A stretch of 64,000 nucleotides of DNA from Narthecium ossifragum (Eukaryota; Streptophyta; Magnoliopsida; Dioscoreales; Nartheciaceae), in the NCBI GenBank assembly GCA_963920575.1, contig OY986972.1:10800010-10864009 (forward strand). The letters are read 5' to 3'. Of this stretch, positions 11,203-23,045 are shown one piece after another (position 1 is the first letter of the stretch; each line of letters starts with the position of its first letter). The notes under the pieces were generated by a model. The model saw only the letters and a list, made by a program, of their open reading frames with translations, was not told the DNA's origin and did not search any database. Position numbers and translations under genes: made by a program.

Positions 11203-11800
11203 ATTCATGTAGAGATTCTCCATTATGTTGCCTTACACCACATATCTCTTTTCTAATGTTGGCCGCTGTTGAAGCTGGGAAATATTTCTCCAAAAACAAC
11301 CTCTTCATCTCGTTCCATGTAGTAATACTCCCAGATGGTAAATAATAAAGCCAATCCTTAGCCGAATCATTCAAAGAAAATGGAAAGGCTCTTAATTTGA
11401 TTTGATCTTCAGTCACCCCCATGGGTTTCATACTTGTGCACATAACATGAAGCTCCTTTAAATGCTTGTGAGGATCTTCACCTGCAAGTCTATGAAAAGT
11501 GGGTAAGAGATGTATTAGTCCAGATTTCAATTCAAAAGTATTAGCAACATCCAAAGTAGGGAATGTAATGCATAAGGGTTGTTGATTCAAATCTGGTGCT
11601 GCGAGTTCTTTCAAAGTCCGATTTCCGACCATGACATCCTCCTCTAATTCAGAATCGCTAACAAATAAGTGGTCAAGAGCCAAATCATCCTCCTCAGAAT
11701 TTATCCGAGCTTCCCTCCTTAACCTGTGTAAAGTTCTTTCTATCTCTGGATCATACAGCAATTCAATTTGATTAAAAGATCGAGCTGTACTCATAAACAA
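11203..11800 (-). pseudogene. gag: Second, truncated gag copy of tandem A
   Basis: It encodes the first ~200 residues of the same Gag as 19089-19946, starting MFMSTARSFNQ, with only scattered substitutions. The match stops in the middle of the capsid region, after a Gly-Glu-Ser-Leu-His-Glu stretch, where the palindrome array of W takes over. No frame damage is seen in the remaining part. Confidence 0.85.
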
Positions 11801-11913
11801 TCAAGAACTTTCTGGTAAACCGAGAGAAACCAATCCCGAAAATTTGTGTAAACTCTTTTTTTTTTTTTATGAAAGTAAAGATCACTATAAGCACAAAAAT
11901 CAACTAGAATCAC

Positions 11914-11931
11914 TCCCCGGCAACGGCGCCA
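11914..11931 (-). other. Primer binding site, tRNA-Asp type (second copy of A)
   Basis: TGGCGCCGTTGCCGGGGA on the minus strand matches the 3' end of plant tRNA-Asp, the usual primer of Athila elements. It stands five bases inside the LTR end. Confidence 0.9.
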
Positions 11932-12827
11932 AAATTTGATGTGCTGTCGCAGGCACTCAAAAATAAAACCAATAATCGTTAAAATAAATGTAGTAGTGCG
12001 AATACGAGTCGATCCCACGAGGAGTGCCTAGCCTAGTTTTGTGCTAAGTGAACAGAGATAGGGGGGTTTTAAATGTGAGGAAAACAGTAAAGAAATAATC
12101 TAAAACGAAGAAACAAGTTGAATCAAGAAAACAAACCTTGGTCTGAGTCAACATCCACCATCGGAATCCAATAACTGATCATAGATGCAAGTATCAATCA
12201 ATTCATATCATGAATATTCACCGTCCGAATTAAATTCGAATCTCTCCTCAATCTTAGTTAATTAGAAACAAGCGATCCAATTAACCCTAACTACTAAACA
12301 ACCTAAGACACACGCTGTAGATTTAATCTAGTAGCAGCGTTAAGAATAGGGAGATCGATGAAGCTAAACAACACAAGCACAAGTGGTTGCACTTAATCTA
12401 GTTGAATATTCTTCCTAAGACCTAACAATCTCTAAAACGCAGTAGATTATTAAACCCTAATTGCTTCGCAGATTAGAGGGATCAAACAATTCCGGATTTG
12501 ATATCAAACCTAGCAGTAGATTAGCATGAATAATAAACTAGTAGGCCTCCAAGCAATTAGACAAAGCAATCATGAAGATTTAATTTCAGAAGAACATTCA
12601 ATACTCATGTATAAACTGAACCATAAAAATAAATTGGATCTCACAGTTTCATTGATTCCGAGGTTTCAGTCTCCTCGACCAAGGATCAAGATTTAGCCAC
12701 GCAGGACCATCGAAAACAATCCTCCAAAAGATTTCATAAAGCAACAGAAAACCTAGAAAAATATAAAGGAGAAGAAAGAGCCTCCAAAAGTGTCTAAGAA
12801 TCTCCACTATAATCTCCCAAAGAAGTC

Positions 12828-12835
12828 TATTTATA
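12828..12835 (-). promoter_or_regulatory. TATA box of middle A LTR
   Basis: TATAAATA on the minus strand, about 60 bases downstream of the palindrome array. The other A LTR has it at 20979-20972. Confidence 0.6.
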
Positions 12836-12894
12836 AGCTTCCATCAAACCCTAAGTCGGATTAGATCTCAGCCCTTGATTTTCCCTGCAGAACC

Positions 12895-13165
12895 GCAAGG
12901 GATGGATCCCCTAGTGAAGAAGGATCGATCCTCTTCGTCCGTGAGCTTTGGATCTGGAACTTGCCCGACAAGGATCGATCCCTCTTCCAAAGAGGATCGA
13001 TCCTTTGTCTCCGGATTTCAATTTTGTCCCTCACGGTCGATCCTTGCATCGTCTGTGAGAGCGTATATTTTTGACAAAGGCTGACGGTCGATGTGATGGT
13101 CGATCTGGCGGTCGACCGGGGCCATTTTCAATAAGGGATCGATCCTTTTTGGAAGAAGGATCGAT
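12895..13165 (-). repeat. Palindrome array, middle A LTR (GGATCGATCC and GGTCGACCG mixed)
   Basis: About eight palindromes with a TCGA core lie here, mostly AGGATCGATCC, with a short run of GGTCGATNN/GGTCGACCG near 13030-13125. The sister LTR has another flank type at the same place. Confidence 0.8.
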
Positions 13166-13510
13166 CCTCTTTTTCTCTGCTTGTTTCTTCTGCTGTTTTG
13201 TCCTGCGCTTGTTGTATTAAAAGCGCTGTAACTTTCTTTAGGAAGCTCCAAATCACGAACCGTAAAGTTCTCCAGAAACTAAGCTTCAAGAGCTTTCCAA
13301 CCATATATGGCACATCATCTGGTTCTTCATGAGCAGGTACAGATTAATCTTTAAAGTTGATCCATATACTCTTTTCAGCTTCTTTTCAACTTAAGGACTT
13401 CAATTGCATCCTAAATCAAAATATAAGAATAATGAGTGTATTTAGAAACTAAATAAGCACAGGAGACTAAGTATTAAGGGATAAAAATATAACATTATGC
13501 ATCATCATCA

Positions 13511-14863
13511 AATTCCCCCACACTTAGCTTTTGCTCGTCCTCGGGCAAAACTAAAAATTCACTCTACTCAAGATATCAAGGTTGCAACGCCATCAACAAA
13601 GAACAATCAAGCTCTTCACAATTCATAACACATCATGAACAAACATTTTTAGACAACTTAAAAATCAATCAATAAGCATTTCCACTTGAAGATGAAGCAT
13701 ACTAAATAAGTAGACCCTCGCGGAAATTAACACTCAACTCTCATGTGTTTGAAGGGTATGTATTTCACTCAAATTCATTCCAATGAAACTGATCTACCAT
13801 AAGCTTGCATATCTTCTCATTCTCCACCACTAGAATCACATGCATAACACGAATCATAAGGACTTTAAAAGGTTGTAATGGGGTCCAGAATTAAGGTGAG
13901 AAATATTAGGGAATGTAGCTCAAAAGCCAATGGAACTAATGGAGCAAAAATGCATCAATAATACATGTACAACCAATCACTCCATTCAACAACTTTCTTC
14001 AACTTGGCTTTAAAGTATTCAAACCATATAACATTACCACATTGGCAAAGAGATTGTTCAAAGGAATACTTTTTAACTGAAATAGTGAACAATCTTTTGC
14101 AAGAACTTCCACCTTTGTAGAGATCATACATACTCATACCCCTTTTTGGAGTATTAGGATGATTCATAAACACATTTTTTTTCTTTTCTTTTTTTTTTCA
14201 GAAACAACATACTCACGAATTAAGTATGAAAAATATACTCCACTTCACCAATCATTGCCATACCACTATTCCAAACACCCCCACACTTGAACTTTTGCAC
14301 CCATACATGTCATAATGATGATCAATGCTCCACTAGTTTTATGGCTTGGGTAACGGAAATATTTTTCAGGTTTAAGGCTTGTACTGTGGGTTAACAATAA
14401 AGTCAATAAAGCTCAAAGGTGTTTAGTAAAAGAATAAATTAATTGCAAGGTAGGCTATTTGGCTTAAGTAGCTTATAACAAAGATGGCCTTAATCATGTT
14501 CATGTATACATGTGTCAATGTGACCTCAAATAGAATCAAAGCAAGTTCTAGAGAAACAAATCCATGGAAGAATATCTCTCATGAAAGAAATTAATGAGAC
14601 TGATATGAATGTGTCAGTCTAAAGGGTCAAAATCTCACCAGCTTTTGTCTACTCATTCAGTCATTACCATCTCAAGGAAAATAACTCAACTAATTAATTC
14701 CAAGTCGCAAAATTATTCATTCAATCATGTTATGAATATGTCAAGCTTAACTAATTCTCGCTCATGGCAAATGCAACCTAGATCTCCTCCCCCACACTTG
14801 AAACTGACATTGTCCCCAATGTAAGGTGGAATGAAAAAAAACAAAAATAACTAAAAGGGAAAT
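13511..14863 (-). other. 3' noncoding region and polypurine tract of element A
   Basis: This is about 1.35 kb of AT-rich DNA without a credible gene. On the minus strand it begins with GGGGACAATGTCAGTTTC, a block typical of Athila elements just after pol. It ends with the purine-rich tract GTGTGGGGGAATT (13523-13511), directly before the LTR. Integrase breaks off into this region at 14864, so its C-terminus is deleted. Confidence 0.75.
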
Positions 14864-15811
14864 GCGAATTTCCTCTAATTCTTGCAGTTGCAACTTCCTG
14901 TGTTCTCCACTCTCATCCATGTTCATATTAAAGCTTTTGATAGCCCAATAAACTTTATGTTCTAACTCAACTGGAAGGTGACATGGTTTCCAAAATACCA
15001 AGCGATAAGGTGACATACCAATGGGTGTCTTATATGCAGTCCTATATGCCCACAACGCATCATCCAAATGCAAACTCCAATCTTTTCTATTTGGATTTAC
15101 CGTCTTTTCAATAATGGACTTGATCTCTCGATTTGACACTTCCGCTTGTCGACTAGTTTGCGGATGATAGGCGGTTGACACCTTATGGGTCACATGGTAC
15201 TTCCTTAGCAACGCCTCCACAGTTCGATTGCAAAAGTGCGTTCCTCGATCACTTATGAATGCTCTTGGAATTCCAAACCTGGATAATATGTTAGACTTGA
15301 TAAAATCTGCAACAACTTTAGAATCATCAGTCCTGGTAGCTTTAGTTTCTACCCATTTTGAAACATAATCCACAGCAAGTAGAATATAAACATAACCAAA
15401 AGATATAGGGAACGGACCCATGAAATCGATGCCATCGAAAATTTCGCAAAATAATATGGGGGTTTGTGGCATCTCATTCCGTTGGGATATATTACCTGTC
15501 TTTTGACAATTCTCACATGACTTACAAAGAGAATATGAATATCGAAATAAAGAAGGCTAATAGAAACCACATTCTAACACTTTTCTTGCCGTTCTCTTCA
15601 CTCCAAAGTGACCTCCACAAGCATAAGAATGACAAAAAGTGAGTATAGAAATAATTTCACTTTCAGGAACGCACCTTCTTATTACTTGATCCGCACAGTG
15701 CTTCCATAAATATGGGTCATCCCACACAGAGTATTTGGCATCACTTTTGATCTTATATCTTTGAGCCTTAGACAAATCAGAAGGTAACATATTAGTAACC
15801 AAATAATTCAC
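14864..15811 (-). pseudogene. pol: Integrase of element A, C-terminus missing
   Basis: The N-terminal zinc-binding domain (CHSYACGGHFG and CKSCENCQ) and the catalytic core are visible, with the first Asp in GIDFMGPF, the second in ISDRGTHF, and the Glu in [14 protein letters not shown] stop at 15559-15557 lies where element C has Trp. The core is followed by the Gypsy-specific region ([19 protein letters not shown]) up to LQELEEIR, then jumps into noncoding DNA. About 120 residues present in the C copy (46351-46935) are absent. Confidence 0.88.
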
Positions 15812-15823
15812 AATATTTGCATA

Positions 15824-17281
15824 TCAAGGTAATGTCACATTTGCGGAGAACAGTTGTTCATCAGGGAATGTTTCCTGCAAACGAAGTTTATCCTCCACAT
15901 GAACTAATCGACTCAGATGATCTGCAACCCTATTTTCTGTTCCTATTTTGTCTTTTATCTCCAAATAAAATTCACTCAAGAGAAGTATCCATCGTATTAA
16001 TCTCGGCTTTGCCTCCTTCTTCGTCATTAAATAACGAAGGGCTGCATGATCAGAGTAAACAATGACTTTAGTACCAAGTAAATAAGAACGAAATTTTTCT
16101 AAAGCAAGCACAACAGCTAAAAGTTCTTTTTCAGTTGTAGAATAATTTCTCTGGGCATCATCCAAAGTCTTGAAAGCATAGTAAATTGCATGAGAAACTC
16201 TTCCAATCTTTTGACCCAAAACTGCACCTACTGCATAATCACTTGCATTACACATTATCTCGAAAGAAACGCTCCAGTCTGGGGGCTGAATAACTGGGGT
16301 TGAAGTCAATAATTCTTTCAGTTTATCAAATGACTCTTTGCATGCATCATCGAACTCAAAAACCTTGTCCTTTTGTAACAACGTGCATAGCGGTAATGCT
16401 ATTTTGGAGAAGTCCTTGATGAATCTTCGGTAAAAACCTGCATGTCCAAGAAAAGAACGAACTTCCCGCACACTAGTGGGGTAAGGTAAAGATTGAATGA
16501 CATCAACTTTAGCTTTATCAACCTCAATTCCTTTAGATGAAACAACATGACCCAAAACTATACCTTGTTCAACCATGAAATGACATTTCTCAGAATTTAA
16601 CACCATGCTAGTTTCTATGCATCTTTGAAGAACAAGTGTAAGGTTATGTAAACAATTATCAAAAGAGTTTCCATAAACTGTGAAATCATCCATAAAAACC
16701 TCTATGATATGTTCAATATAATCTGAGAATATACTAACCATACACCTTTGAAAAGTAGCTGGGGCGTTGCAAAGACCAAAAGGCATGCGACGATATGCAA
16801 AAGTTCCGAATGGGCATGTGAACGTTGTCTTTTCCTGAGCTTCAGGGGCAATTGCAATCTGAAAGTAACCTGAATAACCATTAAGAAAACAATAATAAGA
16901 ATGACCAGCTAATCTTTCAAGCATCTGATCAATAAAAGGTAAAGGGAAGTGGTCCTTGCGGGTTATAGCATTCAATTTTCTATAATCAATACAAACCATC
17001 CACCCATTTTGCACACGGGTGGGAACTAACTCATCTTTGTGATTTCTCACCACGGTTATTCCTGTCTTTTTAGGAACCACTTGAACTGGACTAACCCAAG
17101 TGCTATCCGAAATAGGATAGATCACTCCAACTTCAAGAAGTTTGAGGATCTCCTTCTTTACAACATCCATCATGGGCGGGTTTAACCTTCTTTGTGGTTG
17201 GCGGGAAGGTTTCGCTCCCTTTTCAAGCAAGATACGATGCATACATGTACTCGGGTTGATTCCCTTGATGTCTGCAATTGT
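15824..17281 (-). pseudogene. pol: Reverse transcriptase and RNase H of element A
   Basis: The 472-residue open segment carries RT motifs in order: YRKLN (residues 87-91), FLNGYSGY (119-126), MPFGLCNAP, and FMDDF (183-187). RNase H starts near residue 325 ([14 protein letters not shown]) and ends with the [10 protein letters not shown] motif. Two catalytic Asp positions read Asn: residue 121 in RT (codon 16882-16880) and residue 332 in RNase H (codon 16249-16247). Element C has Asp at both places. The frame is shared with protease and integrase, separated only by single stops (TAG 17284-17282, TGA 15826-15824). The product would be inactive. Confidence 0.92.
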
Positions 17282-18625
17282 CTAACCAATAGCTGTCTTA
17301 TGCTTCTTAAGAACCTGCACAAGTTTTTCTTCCTGTGGTGCACTAAGGTTATTGGAAATAATCACTGGTAACACTCCTTCATCTCCAAGAAAAGCATATT
17401 TAAGATGATTAGGAAGAGGTTTCAGATCTGGAATAGGTGGTTGCAATACAGAAGGTAATGATTTCTCATTAGAAACAGGTAATGGACTATAAGAATCGTT
17501 ATCAGATTGCTGAATTATCGAAAAATCATTCAGTGTTGCAACAGTTTCCTGTAAACTAGTACTCAAAAATAGCTCCTCATTTTCTTCCTCCAGAGATTTA
17601 CTAATAGCCACTTCCAATTCATCTTTATCACTAAGTTCAAAAACTTCCTGTGATAAATAATCAATCACATCAATTGAATACACTGAACAATTATCAGCAG
17701 GATATTTCATGGCATCATAAATATTAAACTTAACAGTTTCACCATCAAATTCCATTGTAAGTGTGCCACTATGGACATCTATCTTAGTCTTGGATGTCTT
17801 CAAGAAAGGTCTTCCCAACAAAATAGGAGTAGTTTGATCACCATTCACCATATCAAGCATATAAAAATCAGCAGGGAAAACTAAATCATTGACTTGCACA
17901 AGAATATCTTCAACTACACCTTTAGGATAGGCGTTAGATCTGTCAGCCAATTGAATCACAACACCAGTTTCATTCAAAGGACCAAGTTTTAAAGAAGCAT
18001 ATATAGAATAAGGCATGACATTAATTGAAGCTCCTAAATCTAACATGGCCCTTTCAAACTTGGTGTTACCAATTGTACATGGGATAGTAAACATACCTGG
18101 ATCCCTACACTTTGTAGGAATTTTTCTTTGCAGAATTGCAGAAACATTTTCCCCTACTTTCACCTTCTCACATCCTTTAAGTTTCTGCTTCCTCTTAATT
18201 GTGCACAATTCTTTCAAGAATTTAGCATAACGAGGTACTTGTTTAAGAGCATCTAAGAGTGGAATATTTGCCTCGCATCGGCGAAAAGTCTCATATAGAT
18301 CTGAATTCTTCTCATATTTTCTTGATTCTATCAAAGCCTGAGGAAAAGGAGGTACAGGTTTATAATCAGAAAGAGGTGGAAACTTACGTTTAGGTACGTC
18401 ATCGTCATCGGGAAAGATTTTGTCCGCAACGATGTCTTGCTCGTTTCCTTGCGGTGAAGATGCAGGAACTTCCTTTACTGGAGTCTCAACTTCTTTTCCG
18501 CTTCTCAAAATGATTGCACTTGCATTCTCTCTTGGATTTATTACCGTTTGAGAGGGTAATTTTCCTGAACTTTGCGCCTCTATCTTGCTAATTGCAGTCG
18601 CCATCTGGCCTATCTGATGTTCCAA
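17282..18625 (-). pseudogene. pol: Gag C-terminus and aspartic protease of element A
   Basis: This segment of 447 residues starts with Gag linker and holds the retropepsin motif AMLDLGASINVMPYSIY and the flap-side motif ILLGRPFLKTS. The DLGAS form is usual in Athila proteases. It ends at a TAG where element C has a Trp codon, then runs on in the same frame into RT. There is no other damage in the protease. Confidence 0.88.
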
Positions 18626-18658
18626 ACCTTAAATACTAGCCTTTGCCTCTTGTTGAAA

Positions 18659-19102
18659 TTATTTTGTCTGCTGTTGAAATTGCAAATTATTAGTAACAAG
18701 GGATTGAACAATATCTTCTAAAGACATACCAGAATTAGGAGTTTGGTTTGGTTGTGGTCTCGGGGGGTATGACGGTCTATATTGCTGATATTGCTGGCCA
18801 CTTGGACGAAATTGAGTTGCGGGCTGATTTACTTGTGGATTCCCATAGTTGAGATTGGGGTGATCCCTCCATCCTGAATTATACGTATTTGAATATGGAT
18901 CATACTTCCTTTGCGGTAGTCCAGGGAAATTCCTCGCTGCATTCACTTGTTCACTGGACTCATCTTGAAGAGTTGGGCACATATCAGTTGGATATCTTGC
19001 CACCGAACAAATCCCACAAACCTTCGCTGTTTGCATGTTACCTACAGCCAATTGACGAACAAGAGAAGTTAGACTCGCAATCTGTTGTTCAAGAGGAAAC
19101 AT
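18659..19102 (-). pseudogene. gag: Gag middle part of element A
   Basis: It includes a zinc-knuckle-like CGICSVARYPTDMCP, in which the usual His is replaced, and a Gln/Pro/Tyr-rich linker. It is in the same frame as protease and RT, with stops at 18659-18661 and near 18626. It overlaps the previous Gag segment in another frame, so a one-base indel lies near 19090-19100. Confidence 0.8.
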
Positions 19103-19946
19103 TTACCTCATTAACATGTTTTGAATAAGAATCAAGTCTAGTATTAAATTGTTGAGAATTAGCCGCCATATTTGCAATCAAGTTCCTCGCGGCTTCAGGA
19201 GTTTTATCCACCAAAGCTCCTCCACTAGCGGCATCAATTATACTCCTGTCATTGGTTAGTAAGCCCTCATAAAAATATTGGATAAGTAATTGCTCACTAA
19301 TTTGATGATGGGGACAGCTTGCACATAATTTCATGAAACGTTCCCAATATTCATGTAGAGATTCTCCATTATGTTGCCTTACACCACATATCTCTTTTCT
19401 AATGTTGGCCGCTCTTGAAGCTGGGAAATATTTCTCCAAAAACAACCTCTTCATCTCGTTCCATGTAGTAATACTCCCAGATGGTAAATAATAAATCCAA
19501 TCCTTAGCCGAATCCTTCAAAGAAAATGGAAAGGCTCTTAATTTGATTTGATCTTCAGTCACCCTCATGGGTTTCATACTTGTGCACACAACATGAAGCT
19601 CCTTTAAATGCTTGTGAGGATCTTCACCTGCAAGTCCATGAAATGTGGGTAAGAGATGTATTAGTCCAGATTTCAATTCAAAAGTATTAGCAACATCCAA
19701 AGTAGGGAATGTAATGCATAAGGGTTGTTGATTCAAATCTGGTGCTGCAAGTTCTTTCAAAGTCCGATTTCCGGCCATGACTTCCTCCTCTAATTCAGAA
19801 TCGCTAACAAATAAGTGGTCAAGAGCCAAATCGTCCTCCTCAGAATTTATCCGAGCTTCCCTCCTTAACCTGTGTAAAGTTCTTTCTATCTCTGGATCAT
19901 ACAGCAATTCACCTTGATTAAAAGATCGAGCTGTACTCATAAACAA
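19089..19946 (-). pseudogene. gag: Gag N-terminus and capsid of element A
   Basis: The 285-residue open segment starts MFMSTARSFNQ about 110 bases after the PBS. It contains the retrotransposon Gag core (LRAFPFSLKDSAKDW, TTWNEMKRLFLEKYFP, and ERFMKLCASCPHHQISEQLL). The first 200 residues have a second copy at 11203-11800. It leaves frame at its 3' end near 19095. Confidence 0.9.
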
Positions 19947-20056
19947 TCAAGAACTATCCGGTAAACCGAGAAAAACCAATCCCGAAAATTTGTGTAAACT
20001 CTTTTTTTTTTATGAAAGTAAAGATCACTATAAGCACAAAAATCAACTAGAACCAC

Positions 20057-20074
20057 TCCCCGGCAACGGCGCCA
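20057..20074 (-). other. Primer binding site of element A (tRNA-Asp)
   Basis: TGGCGCCGTTGCCGGGGA on the minus strand stands five bases inside the LTR end at 20080. It is identical to the copy at 11914-11931. Confidence 0.92.
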
Positions 20075-20079
20075 AAATT

Positions 20080-21746
20080 TGATGTGCTGTCGCAGGCACT
20101 CAAAAATAAAACCAATACTCGTTAAAATAAATGTAGTAGTACGAGTACGAGTCGATTCCACGAGGAGTGCCTAGCCTAGTTTTGTGCTAAGTGAACAGAG
20201 ATAGGGGGGTTTTAAACGTGAGGAAAACAGTAAAGAAATAATCTAAAACGAAGAAACAAGTTGAATCAAGAGAACAAACCTTGCTCTGAGTCAACATCCA
20301 CCATCGGAATCCAATAACTGATCATATATGCAAGTATCAATCAATTCATATCATGAATATTCATCGTCCGAATTAAATTCGAATCTCTCCTGAATCTTAG
20401 TTAATTAGAAACAAGCGATCCAATTAACCCTAACTACTAAACAACCTAAGACACGCGCTGTAGATTTAATCTAGTAGCAGCGTTAATATTAGGGAAATCG
20501 ATGAAGCTAAACAATACAAGCACAAGCGGTTGCATTTAATCTAGTTGAATATTCTTCCTAAGACCTAACAATCTCTGAAACGCAGTAGATTATTAAACCC
20601 TAGTTGCTTCGCAGATTAGAGGGATCAAACAATTCCGGATTTGATATCAAACCTAGCAGTAGATCAGCATGAATAATAAACTAGTAGGCCTCCTAGCAAT
20701 TAGACAAAGCAATCATGAAGATTTAATCTCAAAAGAACATTCAATACTCATTTATAAACTGAACCATAAAAATAAATTGGATCTCACAGTTTCATTGATT
20801 CCGAGGTTTCAGTCTCCTCGACCAAGGATCAAGATTTAGCCACGCAGGGCCATCGAGAACAATCCTCCAAAAGATTTCATAAAGCAAATGAAAACCTAGA
20901 AAAAATATAAAAGAGGAGAAAGAGTAGCCAAAAGTGTCCAAGAATTCCCCCTCAAACCCTAGAAAGAGTCCTATTTATAGCCTCAAGTGTATCCACCCTC
21001 GGATTAGATCACAATCGTTGATTTTCGTTACTGGGAAAGTCCGATCGATCCTTCTCGGGGTGCTGGATCGATCGAATGCGTAAAAATCTTCAACTTCTAT
21101 TTACGCCCGAGTTCGATCGATCGAACTATGGGCGCTGGATCGATCAGATGCGTAAAAATCCACCTTCTCTGGGTATGTTTGAGTCCGATCGATCGAACTT
21201 TAGGTGTCCGATCGATTTGGCTCATAAAAATCTGCAATTTCTGACATTTCCCTAGTCCGATCGATCCAACTCTAGGAGTCGGATCGATCTGGCTCATTAG
21301 GAGGGATGGTTCGATCGATCGGACCATGTTCAGCCAAAAAATACATGTTCTGTCACGATTCTGCATGGTCCGATCGATCCTACCTGGGGAGTCGGATTGC
21401 TCGGACTGTTCAGCTTATTCACTGCTCTGCCATCCAGACTGCGCCATCGGTACTAAAATTGCCGTAACTTCCTCTAGGAAACTCGGAATCACGAACCGTA
21501 AAATTCTCCAGAAACTAGACTTCAACAGCTTTCCAACCATGTATGGTACATCATCTGGTTCTTCATGAGCAGGTACAGATAAATCTTTAAAGTTGATCCA
21601 TGCACTCTTTTCAGCTTCTTTTCGACTTAAGGACTTCAATTGCATCCTAAATCAAAATATAAGAATAATGAGTGTATTTAGGAACTAAATAAGCATAGGA
21701 GACTAAGTATTAAGGGATAAAAATATAACATTATGCATTCTCATCA
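20080..21746 (-). repeat. 5' LTR of element A
   Basis: It is 1667 bp, starting TGATGAGAATGCAT and ending GACAGCACATCA on the minus strand. It has TATAAATA at 20979-20972 and a palindrome array upstream (21400-21038). It has the shared Athila U3 block at about 21430-21640, which on the minus strand stays open as a peptide beginning near PYMVGKLLKSSFW. Confidence 0.9.
21038..21400 (-). repeat. Palindrome array, 5' LTR of A (TCCGATCGATC type)
   Basis: About twelve copies of TCCGATCGATCNNAC and CGGATCGATC lie in 360 bases, alternating with partly repeated spacer text around CGTAAAAATC. The sister LTR (12895-13165) has GGATCGATCC and GGTCGACCG palindromes at this place, although its flanks align. 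Confidence 0.85.
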
Positions 21747-21751
21747 AGATC

Positions 21752-22062
21752 AGTGCAGATCAGATCCGAGGTGATAGTCGTTAGAGTTCGCAGTTGGTAG
21801 CAGAGGGTTTGCTTATAGATCGGCTCTATGTACGCACTTGTCAGTTGCGTGTACTACCACCACATGTTCGGTGTTGAGGAAGTACATTCCATATCCGTCC
21901 CACGTGATCAGACACGACGATATCGTAGTCGAGGAGGATGTCGCCTACATAGAGCAGCCAGTGCAGATTCTGAACAGACGGGATCAGGTGCTGAGAGGAA
22001 GATGGATACTGTTGGTGATGATCAGGTAGAGGCGTGGTAGTGCAGAGAGCTTGACTTGGGAC
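21752..22062 (+). pseudogene. pol: Integrase C-terminal remnant of element Y
   Basis: The open part at 21838-22029 reads SVLRKYIPYPSHVIR, then EEDVAYIEQPVQILNRRDQV and LRGRWILLVMIR. This matches the SH3-like tail of Tekay/Del-type integrase, where chromodomain-like sequence follows. It lies between element A and element B and in the same orientation as Y, so it is the only pol piece left of Y. It is broken by a TAG at 22027-22029. Confidence 0.8.
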
Positions 22063-22274
22063 TGAGGGGATCGTATAAATTTTATATCGCGCAAATATAC
22101 GAATCGGTGCAATCAGTATAGCAGCAAGACGAGTATCGTACCCACAGACATTTGAAAAGATTATTAGAGTGAAACGCTAAAGAACAAAAAAGAAAGAAAA
22201 GAAGGAAGGGAAAATAAGAAATATGAAATATCAAAAATAGCTGATCTAATAACGAAATAAGAAAACGATGGGAA

Positions 22275-23043
22275 TGTTATGAGCCAATTCAGAACTGAAC
22301 CAGATCCAAACCCAAGCCAAGCATGGGCGGATCCATGATGGACTCATGACCCTTGGGCGGCTCAACCAAGCAGATCCTAGCTGGTTGTTTCATTAGTTGA
22401 GTCTTAATTGCTTTCCTAGTTGATTTCTTAGGTTGAGTCCAGTTTGTTCTTTGCTAGTTCAGATTATGAGTCCTAGTTGGGTTGAGTCAAGTCATTTACT
22501 GTTTTAGCAAGTAGGTATCCAGGTTGGAGTAGAACTCTTTGAGGCCTCTATAAAAGGACCTCCATAGCTTGTATTAGGGTTTTATGCATTGAAGAATAAA
22601 GTTAAGAGATGTTATAGGAGTAGCTGTAACCCTAGGAGTAGCCATAACTTAAATATCCCACTACATTATCTCCCCCAGGTCCTCCTCGCTCCCTACAGCC
22701 GGATCACTTTCTTTCACCAGCCGGCCACCACCATCATCACCGCCGTTCGCCGCTACAAGCCACGACTCCAACCCCCGGCGTCCTTCCTTGGCCGCTGCCC
22801 TCTTCTTCGACCTTCTTTGGCTTGGATCTCCAAGAGTAACCAGCCAACCCCAAGAGGATCTGCAAGGTATCCTCTTCTCTTTCGTCTCCCTCCTCCAGTC
22901 TTCACCTTCCTCGTCGAATACCTAGGGTCCTCCTCCTAAAACCCTAAAGGTATCTCTCGACCTAGCCATAGATTTGGCTAAGGAGGAACTAAGATCAGGA
23001 AAGAGACCAGGTACCTGTGCCTACGAGAAGGCTCGGCATAACA
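22275..23043 (+). repeat. 5' LTR of element G
   Basis: It starts TGTTATGAGCC and ends GCTCGGCATAACA. The likely TATA is TATAAAAG near 22550-22557. A C-rich leader (22640-22940) reads open in places, as in D LTRs. It contains no GATCGATC array, unlike most other LTRs in the window. Confidence 0.93.
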
Positions 23044-23045
23044 AC

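Larger units (their letters stand above)
11937..13510 (-). repeat. Shared middle LTR of tandem element A
   Basis: This 1574-bp LTR starts TGATGATGATGCAT and ends GCGACAGCACATCA on the minus strand. It is 3' LTR to the complete copy on its right and 5' LTR to the truncated copy on its left. It has TATAAATA at 12835-12828 (minus) and a palindrome array upstream of it (13165-12895). It matches 20080-21746 across most of its length but differs strongly in the array. Confidence 0.9.
11203..21746 (-). mobile_element. Element A: Athila-type Ty3/gypsy, partial tandem copy
   Basis: Read on the minus strand the order is LTR (21746-20080), PBS, gag, protease, RT, RNase H, integrase, polypurine tract, LTR (13510-11937), then a second PBS (11931-11914) and a second gag start (11800-11203), which is cut off. 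A single insertion would end at the second LTR, so this is two elements sharing the middle LTR, with the second mostly deleted. The tRNA-Asp PBS, gag-pol layout and long 3' noncoding part fit Athila. AGATC (21747-21751) is the likely target duplication; its partner is lost. Confidence 0.88.

Noticed and set aside
11914..11931. tRNA-Asp gene fragment
   Set aside because: Only the 18 bases of the primer binding site are present, at the fixed distance from the LTR end; no tRNA body.
12895..13165. Regular short repeats that could look like a CRISPR array
   Set aside because: Units are only 10-14 bases, palindromic and irregularly spaced, the spacers are not unique, and the setting is a plant LTR.
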